Shown one piece after another: positions 17,825 through 26,027 of a DNA stretch of 64,000 nt (position 1 is the first letter of the stretch; each line of letters opens with the position of its first letter). The DNA is from Bog-473 sp035534235 (lineage in GTDB: Bacteria; Actinomycetota; Acidimicrobiia; Acidimicrobiales; RAAP-2): assembly GCA_035534235.1 (NCBI GenBank), contig DATLSH010000053.1, forward strand, positions 13,958-77,957, written 5' to 3'. The notes beneath the pieces were generated by a model. It saw only the letters and a list, made by a program, of their open reading frames with translations, was not told the DNA's origin and did no database searches. The translations under genes and the position numbers were made by a program.

Positions 17825-18982
17825 TCAGGCCACTTGGCGGTCGACCGGAGACCCGTCGGCGAACGCGTCCTCGTCCTCCGTCGAGTCGGTCAGGTTCTCA
17901 AAGGCGATGGCGCCCATTTCGGTGAATTTCGCGCGCAGCCAGCCGTCACCGGCGTCAAGCAGCCCGAGCTTCTTGAGGTTGGGCACAATTTTGGAGAAGA
18001 GGAGGATCTGGAACTCGTCTCTCTCCGGCGCGGCCTCCATGATCTTGATGATGTCGGCGGTCGGGACCTCCATGCGCTCCCAGACCTCCTGCATGACCAG
18101 GCGGTCCTTCATCCGTATGGCGGCCTCAAAGGCGAACTCCTGGCGCTCACGGAGCTCGGGAGTGCTCAGCTCCTTGTAGTACTCCTGCAGGCTGAGCACG
18201 CCGAAGGCGACGTGGCGGGCCTCGTCGGCCATGACGTAGCGCAGCAGCTTCTTGAGCAGGGGTTCGGTGGTCATGGCGTGGATGAACCCGAAGGCGGCCA
18301 GGGCCAGGCCCTCCACCATGATCTGCATCCCCAGATAGGTCATGTCCCACCGGGAGTCGCTCACGATGTCATCGAGCAACAGCCCGAGGTGGGCGTTCAT
18401 CGGGTAGTGGCCCGAGAGCTTGGTGTCGAGGTACTTCGAGAAGACCTCGACGTGGCGGGCCTCGTCCATCACCTGGGTGGCCGCGTAGTACTTGGCGTCG
18501 ATCCACGGCACCGTCTCGACGATTTTGGCGGTGCAGAGCAGCGCACCCTGCTCACCGTGCATGAACTGCGAGAGCATCCAGTTCTGGTTCTCAATGCCGA
18601 ACCGGATGAACCGCTTCTCGTCCCACTTCTCCAGCACGGTGCCTGCCATGGCGATGGGGTCCATCTGGGTCATGGCCGGATTGGCCTCGGCGTTGGCGAT
18701 GACGACCCGCTCCTGGTCGACCTCAATGGACCAGTCGAGGTCGGTCTGGCCGTTCCACTGGGCCTTCTTGGCCTTCTCGTAGAGCCTGTCGAGCTGGGGC
18801 TTGGCGCCCTTCTCGTAGTCCCAGGTGAACTCGGCCGGGCAGTTGTCCGGTACGCGGTGGTATCCCTCGGCGTCGTAGCGGCCGACGAAATTCAGCACGG
18901 ACTCAAGATCGTTGATCTTCTCGCGACCGATCAGTTCGAGGTTGGTCCTCAGCATCTGCTGGTCGTCGTCGACGGTGGTCAT
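17825..18982 (-). CDS. Di-iron ferritin-like oxygenase-type protein
   Basis: A 385-residue protein with two EARH motifs, E174-H177 (VMDEARHVEVF) and E254-H257 (MADEARHVAFG), plus E144 and E224 on paired helices. This is the carboxylate/His ligand set of a ferritin-like di-iron oxygenase (AurF or R2-like fold). Family members in Actinobacteria are often paired with TetR regulators, but the substrate is not known; hydroxylation or desaturation of a lipid or aromatic is only a possibility. The ATG at 18982 is chosen over upstream frame because it forms an ATGA overlap with the TetR stop and begins the conserved sequence. It is not the R2 subunit of ribonucleotide reductase: no nrd neighbour and no obvious R2 signature. 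Confidence 0.72.
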   Translation of the reverse strand: MTTVDDDQQMLRTNLELIGREKINDLESVLNFVGRYDAEGYHRVPDNCPAEFTWDYEKGAKPQLDRLYEKAKKAQWNGQTDLDWSIEVDQERVVIANAEANPAMTQMDPIAMAGTVLEKWDEKRFIRFGIENQNWMLSQFMHGEQGALLCTAKIVETVPWIDAKYYAATQVMDEARHVEVFSKYLDTKLSGHYPMNAHLGLLLDDIVSDSRWDMTYLGMQIMVEGLALAAFGFIHAMTTEPLLKKLLRYVMADEARHVAFGVLSLQEYYKELSTPELRERQEFAFEAAIRMKDRLVMQEVWERMEVPTADIIKIMEAAPERDEFQILLFSKIVPNLKKLGLLDAGDGWLRAKFTEMGAIAFENLTDSTEDEDAFADGSPVDRQVA

Positions 18983-19680
18983 GTGGGTGCCCCTTTGGTG
19001 GTCGTGGTTGTGGGTTTGGGTTCGGAGATCGGTGTTGCGGCGCGCAGGGCCAGGATGCCCGGCAGGACGAAGGACTGCACCAGTCGGCGGCAGTCCTCCG
19101 GCTCGGTCAGGTCGGTGTCGGGAGCCGGGTCGGCCACGTAGGCCAGGACGATCCGCACGGCCCACTCGGCCGCCCGCGAGGCCTGGTCGGGCTCCAGCCA
19201 GCGGGCGAAGAAAGGCGCGGCGAAGTCGCCGGCGACCATCAGGATCCGGTCCATGTAGCCGAAGGTCAGGTGGGGCAGGATCTTGCCGGGCTCGTGCACC
19301 ACCAGGTACGCCAGGGCGCGGTGCGCGGTCAGGCGCCGGGCCGCGTCGACCATGCCGGCCACCAGCACGTCTTCCAAGTCGGTGGCCTCACCCATGACCA
19401 CGGCCAGAGAGGAGAAGAGGCGGGCGGACTCGGTGTCGACCACCGCGGCCAGAATGGCCTCCTTGCCCCGGGGGAAGTTCCGGTAGAGCGTGGCCCGTGA
19501 GAAGGTCGATTCCCGGGCGATGTCGTCCAGCGTGGTCTTGGCCACCCCCTGGCGGGCCAGGCAGCGCAGGGTGGCGTCGACGATGCGCACCCGGGTGGAC
19601 GACCGGTCGTCGGCCCCCAGGTGGTGCAGGACCTTGCGCCCCGGCGGGCGCGTCTCAGGTATCGCCTGCGTCACGCCCAC
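18979..19680 (-). CDS. TetR-family regulator
   Basis: A 233-residue repressor-type protein. The N-terminal helix-turn-helix spans about residues 30-75 with TTLDDIARESTFSRATLYRNF, a canonical TetR recognition region; the rest is an all-helical ligand domain that gives no ligand clue. The C-terminus ends in a Thr-rich tail. The listed start is GTG at 19680, three bases downstream of the transcription start predicted from the promoter at 19690-19717. It overlaps the di-iron gene by four bases, so the two form a regulator-enzyme operon, very likely autoregulated through the inverted repeat upstream. Confidence 0.85.
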   Translation of the reverse strand: MGVTQAIPETRPPGRKVLHHLGADDRSSTRVRIVDATLRCLARQGVAKTTLDDIARESTFSRATLYRNFPRGKEAILAAVVDTESARLFSSLAVVMGEATDLEDVLVAGMVDAARRLTAHRALAYLVVHEPGKILPHLTFGYMDRILMVAGDFAAPFFARWLEPDQASRAAEWAVRIVLAYVADPAPDTDLTEPEDCRRLVQSFVLPGILALRAATPISEPKPTTTTTKGAPT

Positions 19681-19682
19681 TG

Positions 19683-19717
19683 TTGAAACATTATTGCGAT
19701 ATTTGTCTCAATGTCAA
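19683..19717 (-). promoter_or_regulatory. Promoter and probable TetR operator
   Basis: On the minus strand a consensus -35 TTGACA (19717-19712) and near-consensus -10 AATAAT (19695-19690) are 16 bp apart, predicting a start near 19683 and an almost leaderless mRNA. An inverted repeat TTGAAACA (19683-19690) / TGTCTCAA (19704-19711), 7 of 8 bases symmetrical with a 13-bp centre, covers the -10 and spacer, where a TetR dimer would block polymerase. The region is A+T-rich against its surroundings. The -35 overlaps the end of the rhomboid gene. Confidence 0.68.
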
Positions 19718-20547
19718 GCAAGGTTGAGGTGACCGGGGGCGACAAGAAGGACCGCCAGGGCCAGGACGACCAGGGTGATCACGCTGGAGCCGGCCACCAG
19801 CACCGGCCCCAGGGCACGGGACCGGAGCCGCGAGGCGGCGTCATAGGCGAGGGCCAGGGTGGCGCCCACCGCCAGCCCGCCGATGTGGGCCCGCCAGTCG
19901 ATGTTCCCGGTGAAGCCGATCGCCAGGTTGATGACGATGAGGGCGACCACCGGCCCCATGGGGACGTGTCGGCGCCGGGCCAGCACCACGTAGGCCCCCA
20001 TCACCCCGAAGATCGCCCCGGAGGCGCCGATGCCGAATTCGGTGGACGGGCTGAGCAGGTACGAGCAGGTGCTGCCGCCGAGGCCGGCGACCAGGTACAG
20101 GGCGAGGAAGCGGCCCTTGCCCAGCATCACCTCCACGGCGGGACCGATGATGAGCAGGGCGATCATGTTGCTGACGATGTGCAGCGGGTTGGCGTGCAGG
20201 AACATGGCGGTGAACAGCCGGTAGTACTGGTGGAAGTAGTGGATGTCGATCGGCTGGTCGGCGAAGCGGCTGACGGCACTGGTGCTGCCGAATCCACTGG
20301 CCACGAAGCAGGCCACGTTGGCGGCGATGATGCCGATGACCACCGGAGTCGGGTTGGTGCCGACGGCGGCGCGGGCCGACGTCGAGGAGAAGGGCCTGAC
20401 GGTGCGGGACCCCTGGCGCACGCACTCCGGGCACTGCCAGCCCACCGGGGCCGGGGCCATGCAATCGGTGCAGATGGGGCGGTCACAGCGGGCGCACACC
20501 ACCGCGGCCGCTTTGGCCGGGTGCCGGTAGCAGGGGTGGGCACTCAC
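19714..20547 (-). CDS. Rhomboid-family intramembrane serine protease with N-terminal zinc finger
   Basis: A 277-residue membrane protein. Residues 1-45 hold a B-box-like Cys/His zinc finger (HPCYRH, CARCDRPICTDC, CPEC). About six membrane segments follow, with rhomboid signatures: LHIVSN (N127), the nucleophile S176 in GIGASGAIFG, and H221 in DWRAHIGG. It should cleave membrane proteins within the bilayer; the zinc finger may recruit partners. The start is taken as GTG at 20547 in a GTGA overlap with the upstream TetR stop, because residues further upstream lie in the TetR gene and do not resemble the family. Confidence 0.87.
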   Translation of the reverse strand: MSAHPCYRHPAKAAAVVCARCDRPICTDCMAPAPVGWQCPECVRQGSRTVRPFSSTSARAAVGTNPTPVVIGIIAANVACFVASGFGSTSAVSRFADQPIDIHYFHQYYRLFTAMFLHANPLHIVSNMIALLIIGPAVEVMLGKGRFLALYLVAGLGGSTCSYLLSPSTEFGIGASGAIFGVMGAYVVLARRRHVPMGPVVALIVINLAIGFTGNIDWRAHIGGLAVGATLALAYDAASRLRSRALGPVLVAGSSVITLVVLALAVLLVAPGHLNLA

Positions 20548-21104
20548 CGGATGCCGGCCAGCAATTCGGCCCGCACCAGGCGGGCCACCTGCGCCGGATC
20601 GTCGAGGTCCCAACGCCCGGGCGAGCCGATGTAGGAGAGGACCATGCGGGCCAGGAAGTCGGCCGCCACGTCGACATCGGTGCCCTCCGCCATGCCATGA
20701 CGGACGAGATACGGCGTCAGGAAGGCGGCCACCAGCTTATGGGTCTCGTTGGCCTCCACCGTCATGCGGGGCAGCAGGATCTCCGGCTCGGTCTGCAGTA
20801 TCCGCTGGAGTACCTCGTGGTCGAGGATGGCATTGTGGGCGAACACCAGCCCGCGTTCGAGCACCTCCTCAAGGGTGTCGGCGTCGTGCACCTCGTCGTA
20901 GAGGCGCAGGAAGAAGCGGCCGAACTCCCAACGCACCACGGCGCCGATCAGCTCGTCACGCCCACCGGGGAAGTAGCGGTAGACGGTGGCCCTCGAGACC
21001 CCGGCAGCGCGGGCGGCATCCTCCACCGTGGTCTTAGCCAGGCCCCAGCGGGCCACACAGTCATAGGTCGCCTGCAGCAGGCGCTCCCGGACGTTCACGT
21101 TCAC
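20544..21104 (-). CDS. TetR-family regulator
   Basis: A 186-residue protein with an N-terminal helix-turn-helix (TTVEDAARAAGVSRATVYRYF, about residues 25-45) and a helical effector domain. GTG start in a GTGA overlap with the dapB stop. It sits between dapB and the rhomboid gene with overlaps on both sides and no room for its own promoter, so it is probably expressed with the pnp-M16-dapB unit. Target and ligand are unknown. It is distinct in sequence from the TetR protein at 18979, although both recognition helices end in an ATxYRxFPxG pattern. Confidence 0.82.
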   Translation of the reverse strand: MNVNVRERLLQATYDCVARWGLAKTTVEDAARAAGVSRATVYRYFPGGRDELIGAVVRWEFGRFFLRLYDEVHDADTLEEVLERGLVFAHNAILDHEVLQRILQTEPEILLPRMTVEANETHKLVAAFLTPYLVRHGMAEGTDVDVAADFLARMVLSYIGSPGRWDLDDPAQVARLVRAELLAGIR

Positions 21105-21892
21105 AACCCGAGCAGCGCCTCAATGCCGACGGTCAGGCCCGGGCGATCGGCCACGGAGCGGACGGCCAGGAGGACCCCCGGCATGAAGGACCTCCGGTCG
21201 TAGGAGTCGTGACGGAGGCTCAGGATCTGCCCCGGGGCACCGAAGATGACCTCCTCATGGGCGATGAGGCCGGGCAGGCGCACCGAGTGCAGCCGGACGC
21301 CCCCGGGCCCCTCGGCGCCCCGGGCCCCGGGAAGCACCCATTCGGTGGTCGGGTCGGGAGGGAGCGGCCCGGTGCCCGCCTTCTCCCGGGCGGCTGCGAT
21401 GCCGTGCGCCGTGCGCAGCGAGGTGCCCGAGGGGGCGTCGCGCTTGGCGTCGTGGTGCAGCTCAATGACCTCGACCCCGTCCATGTGGGGAGCGGCGAGC
21501 TCGCAGAAGCGCATGAGCAGCACGGCCCCGATGGCGAAGTTGGCCGCCACGATGGCATTGGGCCCCGAGCCCGAGCCGGTGAAGAGGCCGGCCGCCTCGG
21601 CGAGGTCGGAGTCGGAGAGCCCGGTGGTGCCCACCACGGCGTGGATCCCGGCCCCGGCGTAATGCGGGAGGTTGTGCCGCACCGCCTCGGCCACCGTGAA
21701 GTCCACCACCACGTCGGCACCGAGGTCACGCAGCGAGTTGACCTCGCCCAGGATCTCCCGCTCGCAGACCATCTCGCCCACGTGGCCGGGGTCGATGGCG
21801 GCGACCAGCTCGAGGTCCGGCGCTGTCGCGACCGCCCGGCACACCTCCTGGCCCATGCGACCGCCGGCGCCGACCACACCGACCGCTTGCAT
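21101..21892 (-). CDS. dapB: 4-hydroxy-tetrahydrodipicolinate reductase
   Basis: DapB reduces the DapA product to tetrahydrodipicolinate with NAD(P)H. The 263-residue protein has the N-terminal Rossmann motif GVVGAGGRMGQ, VVGTTGLS, and the substrate loop ELHHDAKRDAPSGTS with H146, H147 and K150. ATG start, ten bases after the M16 protease stop. The order pnp-M16-dapB matches, from memory, the mycobacterial arrangement. Confidence 0.94.
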   Translation of the reverse strand: MQAVGVVGAGGRMGQEVCRAVATAPDLELVAAIDPGHVGEMVCEREILGEVNSLRDLGADVVVDFTVAEAVRHNLPHYAGAGIHAVVGTTGLSDSDLAEAAGLFTGSGSGPNAIVAANFAIGAVLLMRFCELAAPHMDGVEVIELHHDAKRDAPSGTSLRTAHGIAAAREKAGTGPLPPDPTTEWVLPGARGAEGPGGVRLHSVRLPGLIAHEEVIFGAPGQILSLRHDSYDRRSFMPGVLLAVRSVADRPGLTVGIEALLGL

Positions 21893-21902
21893 GCGACGTA
21901 CC

Positions 21903-23150
21903 CTACCGGGCCGCCATGGCGAAGGCGTCTTCGTCGAACGGTCCCACCGCGCTCATCGTGCGCGGCGACTGCTCCAGCTGGCGCGCCTCGGCCAGGACCT
22001 CGTCGCGATCAACCGCTTCAATCCGGGCCAGCACGTCATTGACGGTCCTCACCTCGCCATGCAGCAGGAGTGACGCTCCGATGCGGCTCATCCGGGCACC
22101 GGAGTCCTCGCCCGAGAGGAGGGTTTCGGCCCGCAAGTTTCCCTTGGCCACCGCCAGCTCGCGCTCGGTGATGCCGTGCTCGGCCAGGAGCTCTAACTCA
22201 CCGGTCACGATGCGCAGGACCTCGTTGACATGCTCGGGTGCGGTGCCCACCACGACGGCCAGCGAGCCCGTGTCCTGGTAGGCCGCCCGTTCCGACCAGA
22301 CCGAGTAGGCCAGGCCCCGCTCTTCACGGACCTTGCGGAACAGCCGGCTGGAGAGGCCACCGCCGAGCACGTGGTTGAGGACGGCCAGGGCCCAGCGGCG
22401 CTCGCTGAAGCGCGAGACCGAGCGCACCCCGTAGACCAGGTGGGCCTGCTCGGTCGGCCGTCGCGCCACGTGCAGGGAGCGGGTGTCGTCCCCCGGTGCC
22501 TGGCGCGTCGGTTCGGATCCCCCGGGCCGGCCGGTGAATCGGCGTTCCAGGTCGTCCGCCACGGCCTCGTGCGTGCAGTCGCCGGCGACCGAGACCACCA
22601 TGTTGTCCGGGCGGTAGTGGTGCTCAAAGAAGCGGCGGATTTCGACCGCGCCCAGTCCGGCCACGCTGGTAGCCGTACCGAGCGTGTCGCGGCCGAGCGC
22701 GTGGCTCGGGAACAGCGACGATTGCCACAGTTCGGCCGCCAGGTCGGATGGCTCGTCGGCGTGCATGAGGATCTCGTCCAGAATCACCGTGCGTTCCGCA
22801 TCGATGTCAGCGGGCCGCAGCGCGGCACCCCACATGATATCGCTGAGTATGTCCAGGCCGAGGGAGAGGTGCTCGGAGAGGAGCCGCACGTAGAAGGTCG
22901 TGTATTCCTTGGTGGTGAAGGCGTTGCAGTCTCCACCCACTTCGTCGAGCGACTCGGCGATGGAGGCCGCGGAACGCGTCTCGGTGCCCTTGAAGAGCAG
23001 ATGCTCCAAGAAGTGCGACGCACCGGCCAGCTCGTCAGGCTCGTCGCGTGACCCGGTGCCCACCCAGTAGGCCATCGCCACCGAGCGGACATCCGCCATG
23101 GTCTCGGTGACCAGGCGGATGCCGCTGGGCAGCACCGAGCTCTCGATCAA
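21903..23150 (-). CDS. M16-family zinc metallopeptidase
   Basis: A 415-residue processing-peptidase-like protein with the inverted zinc motif HFLEH (46-50), followed by LLFKGT and the downstream acidic ligand region after CNAFTTKEYTTFY. The C-terminal non-catalytic M16 half follows from about residue 220 (VYGVRSVSRFSE). It probably degrades or processes peptides in the cytoplasm; the substrate is unknown. TTG start in a TTGA overlap with the pnp stop. Conserved neighbour of pnp in Actinobacteria (pepR in mycobacteria, from memory). Confidence 0.87.
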   Translation of the reverse strand: MIESSVLPSGIRLVTETMADVRSVAMAYWVGTGSRDEPDELAGASHFLEHLLFKGTETRSAASIAESLDEVGGDCNAFTTKEYTTFYVRLLSEHLSLGLDILSDIMWGAALRPADIDAERTVILDEILMHADEPSDLAAELWQSSLFPSHALGRDTLGTATSVAGLGAVEIRRFFEHHYRPDNMVVSVAGDCTHEAVADDLERRFTGRPGGSEPTRQAPGDDTRSLHVARRPTEQAHLVYGVRSVSRFSERRWALAVLNHVLGGGLSSRLFRKVREERGLAYSVWSERAAYQDTGSLAVVVGTAPEHVNEVLRIVTGELELLAEHGITERELAVAKGNLRAETLLSGEDSGARMSRIGASLLLHGEVRTVNDVLARIEAVDRDEVLAEARQLEQSPRTMSAVGPFDEDAFAMAAR

Positions 23151-25570
23151 CGGCGCCGCGAGCGATTGCGGGGAGGACGGTTGCCGCTTCCCCCGCCACC
23201 TCGGCTCTCGCCGTCCACCGCGCCCGGCCCCAGATCCCCCAGATCGGCGGCCAGCTCGGCTTCGAAGGCATCCTCGAACGAGGGCGTCCCGGTACCGGGG
23301 GTGTTCTCGGTCCGCTCGGACCGCTCAGCCCGCTCGGACCGCTCGGGCCGCTCGGCCGGTGCCGGTGCGTCCGCACCTTCGGGGACCGAGGCCAGCGAGA
23401 GCGAGACCTTGCCCTGGGGATCGATGTCGTCGACCCGGACCTCGACCGCCTGGCCCAAGACCAGGACGTCCTCCACGTTGTTGATCCGCTTGCCGCCGGC
23501 CAGGGCCGAGAGCTTGGAGATGTGCAGGAGACCATCTCGACCAGGGAGAACATTCACGAAGGCGCCGAACTTGGTGATGTTGACCACCCGTCCGGCGTAC
23601 ACGACGCCCACATCGGCGGTCGGCGGGTCGAGGATGAGCGAAATTCGGCGCCGCGCCTCCTCCACCGCGTTCCCGTCGACGGCCCCGATGGTGACCGTGC
23701 CGACCATGCCGTCGTCGTCGACCGCGATGTCGGCCCCGGTCTCCTGCTGCAGGGTGTTGATGACCTTGCCCTTGGGGCCGATGACCTCGCCGATCTTGTC
23801 GATCGGGATCTCCATGGAGACGATCTTCGGGGCGCTGGCGGCCACGTGGTCACGGGGCTCGGCGATGGCCGCGGCCATGACGCCGAGGATGGTCAGCCGG
23901 GCTTCCTTGGCCTGATGGAGCGCCTTGGCCAATACGTCGGCGGGCAGGCCGGCGATCTTGGTATCGAGCTGCAGGGCCGTCACCGCCTCGGACGTGCCGG
24001 CCACCTTGAAGTCCATGTCGCCGAAGGCATCCTCGGAACCCAGGATGTCGGTGAGCGTCACGTAGGTGCCTCCGTCATAGACCAGGCCCATGGCGATTCC
24101 CGCCACCGCAGCCTTAAGGGGTACCCCGGCGGCCATCAGGGAAAGCGATGAGCCACAGACCGACGCCATGGACGTGGAGCCGTTCGACGCAAGGACATCG
24201 GACACCACGCGCAGCGTGTAGGGGAACTCCTCCACGCTCGGGACCACCGGCAGCAGCGCCCGCTCGGCCAGCAGGCCGTGGCCGATCTCACGGCGCTTGG
24301 GGCCGCGCATGAAGCCGGTCTCGCCGGTGGAGAACGGCGGGAAGTTGTAGTGGTGCATGTAGCGCTTCTTGTCGACCGGCGTGATGGTGTCGAGCAGCTG
24401 GTTCATGCGGGGCATGCCGAGCGTCGTCACGTTCAGCACCTGGGTCTCGCCGCGCTGGAAGAGCGCCGAGCCGTGGGCCGTCGGGAAGAGGTCGATCTCG
24501 GCCGAGAGCGGTCGGATGTCCGCCGTGCCGCGGCCGTCCACCCGCACACCCTCCTCGACTATGCGCTTGCGCACCAGCTTCTTGGTCAGCGACCGGATGG
24601 CCGCCTTGACCTCGCCGGCACGCTCGGCGAACTCCTCGGCCAGCGCGGCCTTGATCTCGTTGCCGGCACCCTCCAGTGCGGCGTTGCGCTCGGCCTTGGT
24701 GGTGACCAGGTTCGCCTTGGCGATGGGGTCGGTGCCCAACGCCTCGACCCGGGACCACACATCGTCGCCGTAGTCGGACTGGGTGGTGAACTCCATGGTC
24801 TCGATCGGACCGTGGGCGGCCACCACGTCGGCCACCAGCCGGCGCTGCAGGTTGATCGACTCGCGGATCGGGGTCTTGGCCGCCTCCAGCCCGGCCGCCA
24901 GCACCTCTTCGGTGACCTTGGGCGCACCGGCCTCGTAGTACGACCACGACTTCTCGGTCCCACCGGCCTCCACCATCATGATGGCGATGTCGGTGTCGGT
25001 GGCGTCGGTGAGCGCCCGGCCGGCCACCACCAGCTCGAAGGTGGACTCCTCGCCCTCCTCGAAGGTCGGGTGCGGGATCCACGTGCCCTCGGTGGTGAAG
25101 GCCACCCGCACGGCGCCGATGGGCCCGTCGAAAGGGATGCCCGAGAGCATGAGGGCGGCGGACGCCGCGTTGATGGCCAATACGTCGTGCGGGTTCTCCT
25201 GGTCGGCGCCGAAGATCGTCCCCACCACGTGCACCTCGTTGCGGAACCCGTCGGGGAACGAAGGGCGCAACGGGCGGTCGATGAGGCGGCAGGTCAGGAT
25301 GGCCTGGTCCGAGCTCTTGCCCTCCCGACGGAAGAACGAGCCGGGTATCTTCCCGGCGGCGTAGGTCCGCTCCTCAATGTCGACGGTGAGGGGGAAGAAG
25401 TCGGTTCCCTCCCGTATGGACCGTGCCGCGGTGGCGGTGGCCAGCAGGACGGTGTCCCCTATGCGGGCGAGCACGGCGCCGTCGGCCAGGTGGGCCAACT
25501 TCCCGGTCTCGAAGGTCAGGGTGCGGTCGGTGCCACTGATGGGCCCCGACACGGAAATGGCGTCAGCCAT
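23147..25570 (-). CDS. pnp: Polyribonucleotide nucleotidyltransferase (PNPase)
   Basis: PNPase degrades RNA phosphorolytically from the 3' end and can add tails. The 807-residue protein has two RNase PH cores (early IEERTYAAGKIPGSFFRREG; later FSTGETGFMRGPKRREIGHG), a linking helical domain, a KH domain (IDKIGEVIGPKGK) and an S1 domain (YAGRVVNITKFGAFVN). The last roughly 100 residues are low-complexity, charged, Glu/Arg/Ser-rich and presumably disordered. ATG with a GAGGAG ribosome-binding site six bases upstream. Confidence 0.95.
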   Translation of the reverse strand: MADAISVSGPISGTDRTLTFETGKLAHLADGAVLARIGDTVLLATATAARSIREGTDFFPLTVDIEERTYAAGKIPGSFFRREGKSSDQAILTCRLIDRPLRPSFPDGFRNEVHVVGTIFGADQENPHDVLAINAASAALMLSGIPFDGPIGAVRVAFTTEGTWIPHPTFEEGEESTFELVVAGRALTDATDTDIAIMMVEAGGTEKSWSYYEAGAPKVTEEVLAAGLEAAKTPIRESINLQRRLVADVVAAHGPIETMEFTTQSDYGDDVWSRVEALGTDPIAKANLVTTKAERNAALEGAGNEIKAALAEEFAERAGEVKAAIRSLTKKLVRKRIVEEGVRVDGRGTADIRPLSAEIDLFPTAHGSALFQRGETQVLNVTTLGMPRMNQLLDTITPVDKKRYMHHYNFPPFSTGETGFMRGPKRREIGHGLLAERALLPVVPSVEEFPYTLRVVSDVLASNGSTSMASVCGSSLSLMAAGVPLKAAVAGIAMGLVYDGGTYVTLTDILGSEDAFGDMDFKVAGTSEAVTALQLDTKIAGLPADVLAKALHQAKEARLTILGVMAAAIAEPRDHVAASAPKIVSMEIPIDKIGEVIGPKGKVINTLQQETGADIAVDDDGMVGTVTIGAVDGNAVEEARRRISLILDPPTADVGVVYAGRVVNITKFGAFVNVLPGRDGLLHISKLSALAGGKRINNVEDVLVLGQAVEVRVDDIDPQGKVSLSLASVPEGADAPAPAERPERSERAERSERTENTPGTGTPSFEDAFEAELAADLGDLGPGAVDGESRGGGGSGNRPPRNRSRRR

Positions 25571-25687
25571 GATGCTCCTCGTGTTGTGTGTGGGGGCATC
25601 TTCCCGCTGGTTCCCAGTGGTCGGCCACCTCAGGGGAAGTGACCGGCGACTGGCAGCCAGCGCCAGGAAGTGCCCGGATGTGTTTCG
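25571..25687 (-). other. rpsO-pnp intergenic region
   Basis: 117 bases separate rpsO from pnp. Apart from the pnp ribosome-binding site, only short inverted repeats are visible (for instance CTGG-CAG-CCAG near 25650); no convincing terminator with a T-tract is present. In E. coli this position carries an RNase III-cleaved hairpin for pnp autoregulation. Whether the region acts the same way here cannot be told from the bases alone. Confidence 0.35.
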
Positions 25688-25945
25688 CTACCGTCGAATG
25701 CCGAGACGGCTGATGATGGTGCGATAGCGCTCGACGTCGTTCTTGCGGACGTAATCGAGCAACCGCCGGCGTTGGCCGATGAGCTTCATCAGGCCGCGCC
25801 GGGTGTGGTGGTCCCCCTTGTGATCCTTCAAATGCTCCGTCAGGTGGTTGATCCGTCCCGACAGCAGGGCGATCTGCACATCTGGTGAACCAGTGTCACT
25901 TTCGTGCAGCCGGTACTCGGCAATAGTGGCCTGCGTGTCGGGCAT
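25688..25945 (-). CDS. rpsO: 30S ribosomal protein S15
   Basis: S15 binds 16S rRNA helices 20-22 early in 30S assembly. The 85-residue protein has DTGSPDVQIALLSGRINHL, HLKDHKGDHHTRRGL, and the C-terminal VRKNDVERYRTIISRLGIRR, with the expected family length. ATG start; 82 bases to ribF. Its leader (25946-26027) contains TACGAT and GATATT elements on the minus strand that could be a -10, but no good -35 accompanies them. Confidence 0.96.
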   Translation of the reverse strand: MPDTQATIAEYRLHESDTGSPDVQIALLSGRINHLTEHLKDHKGDHHTRRGLMKLIGQRRRLLDYVRKNDVERYRTIISRLGIRR

Positions 25946-26027
25946 GAAGATGCGAACCTCGAAGCTGTTGTAGGAGTGCGGCGGGGACCAGCCCCAACCG
26001 GCGAATATCGTAGCAGGTGCCTGCCGA

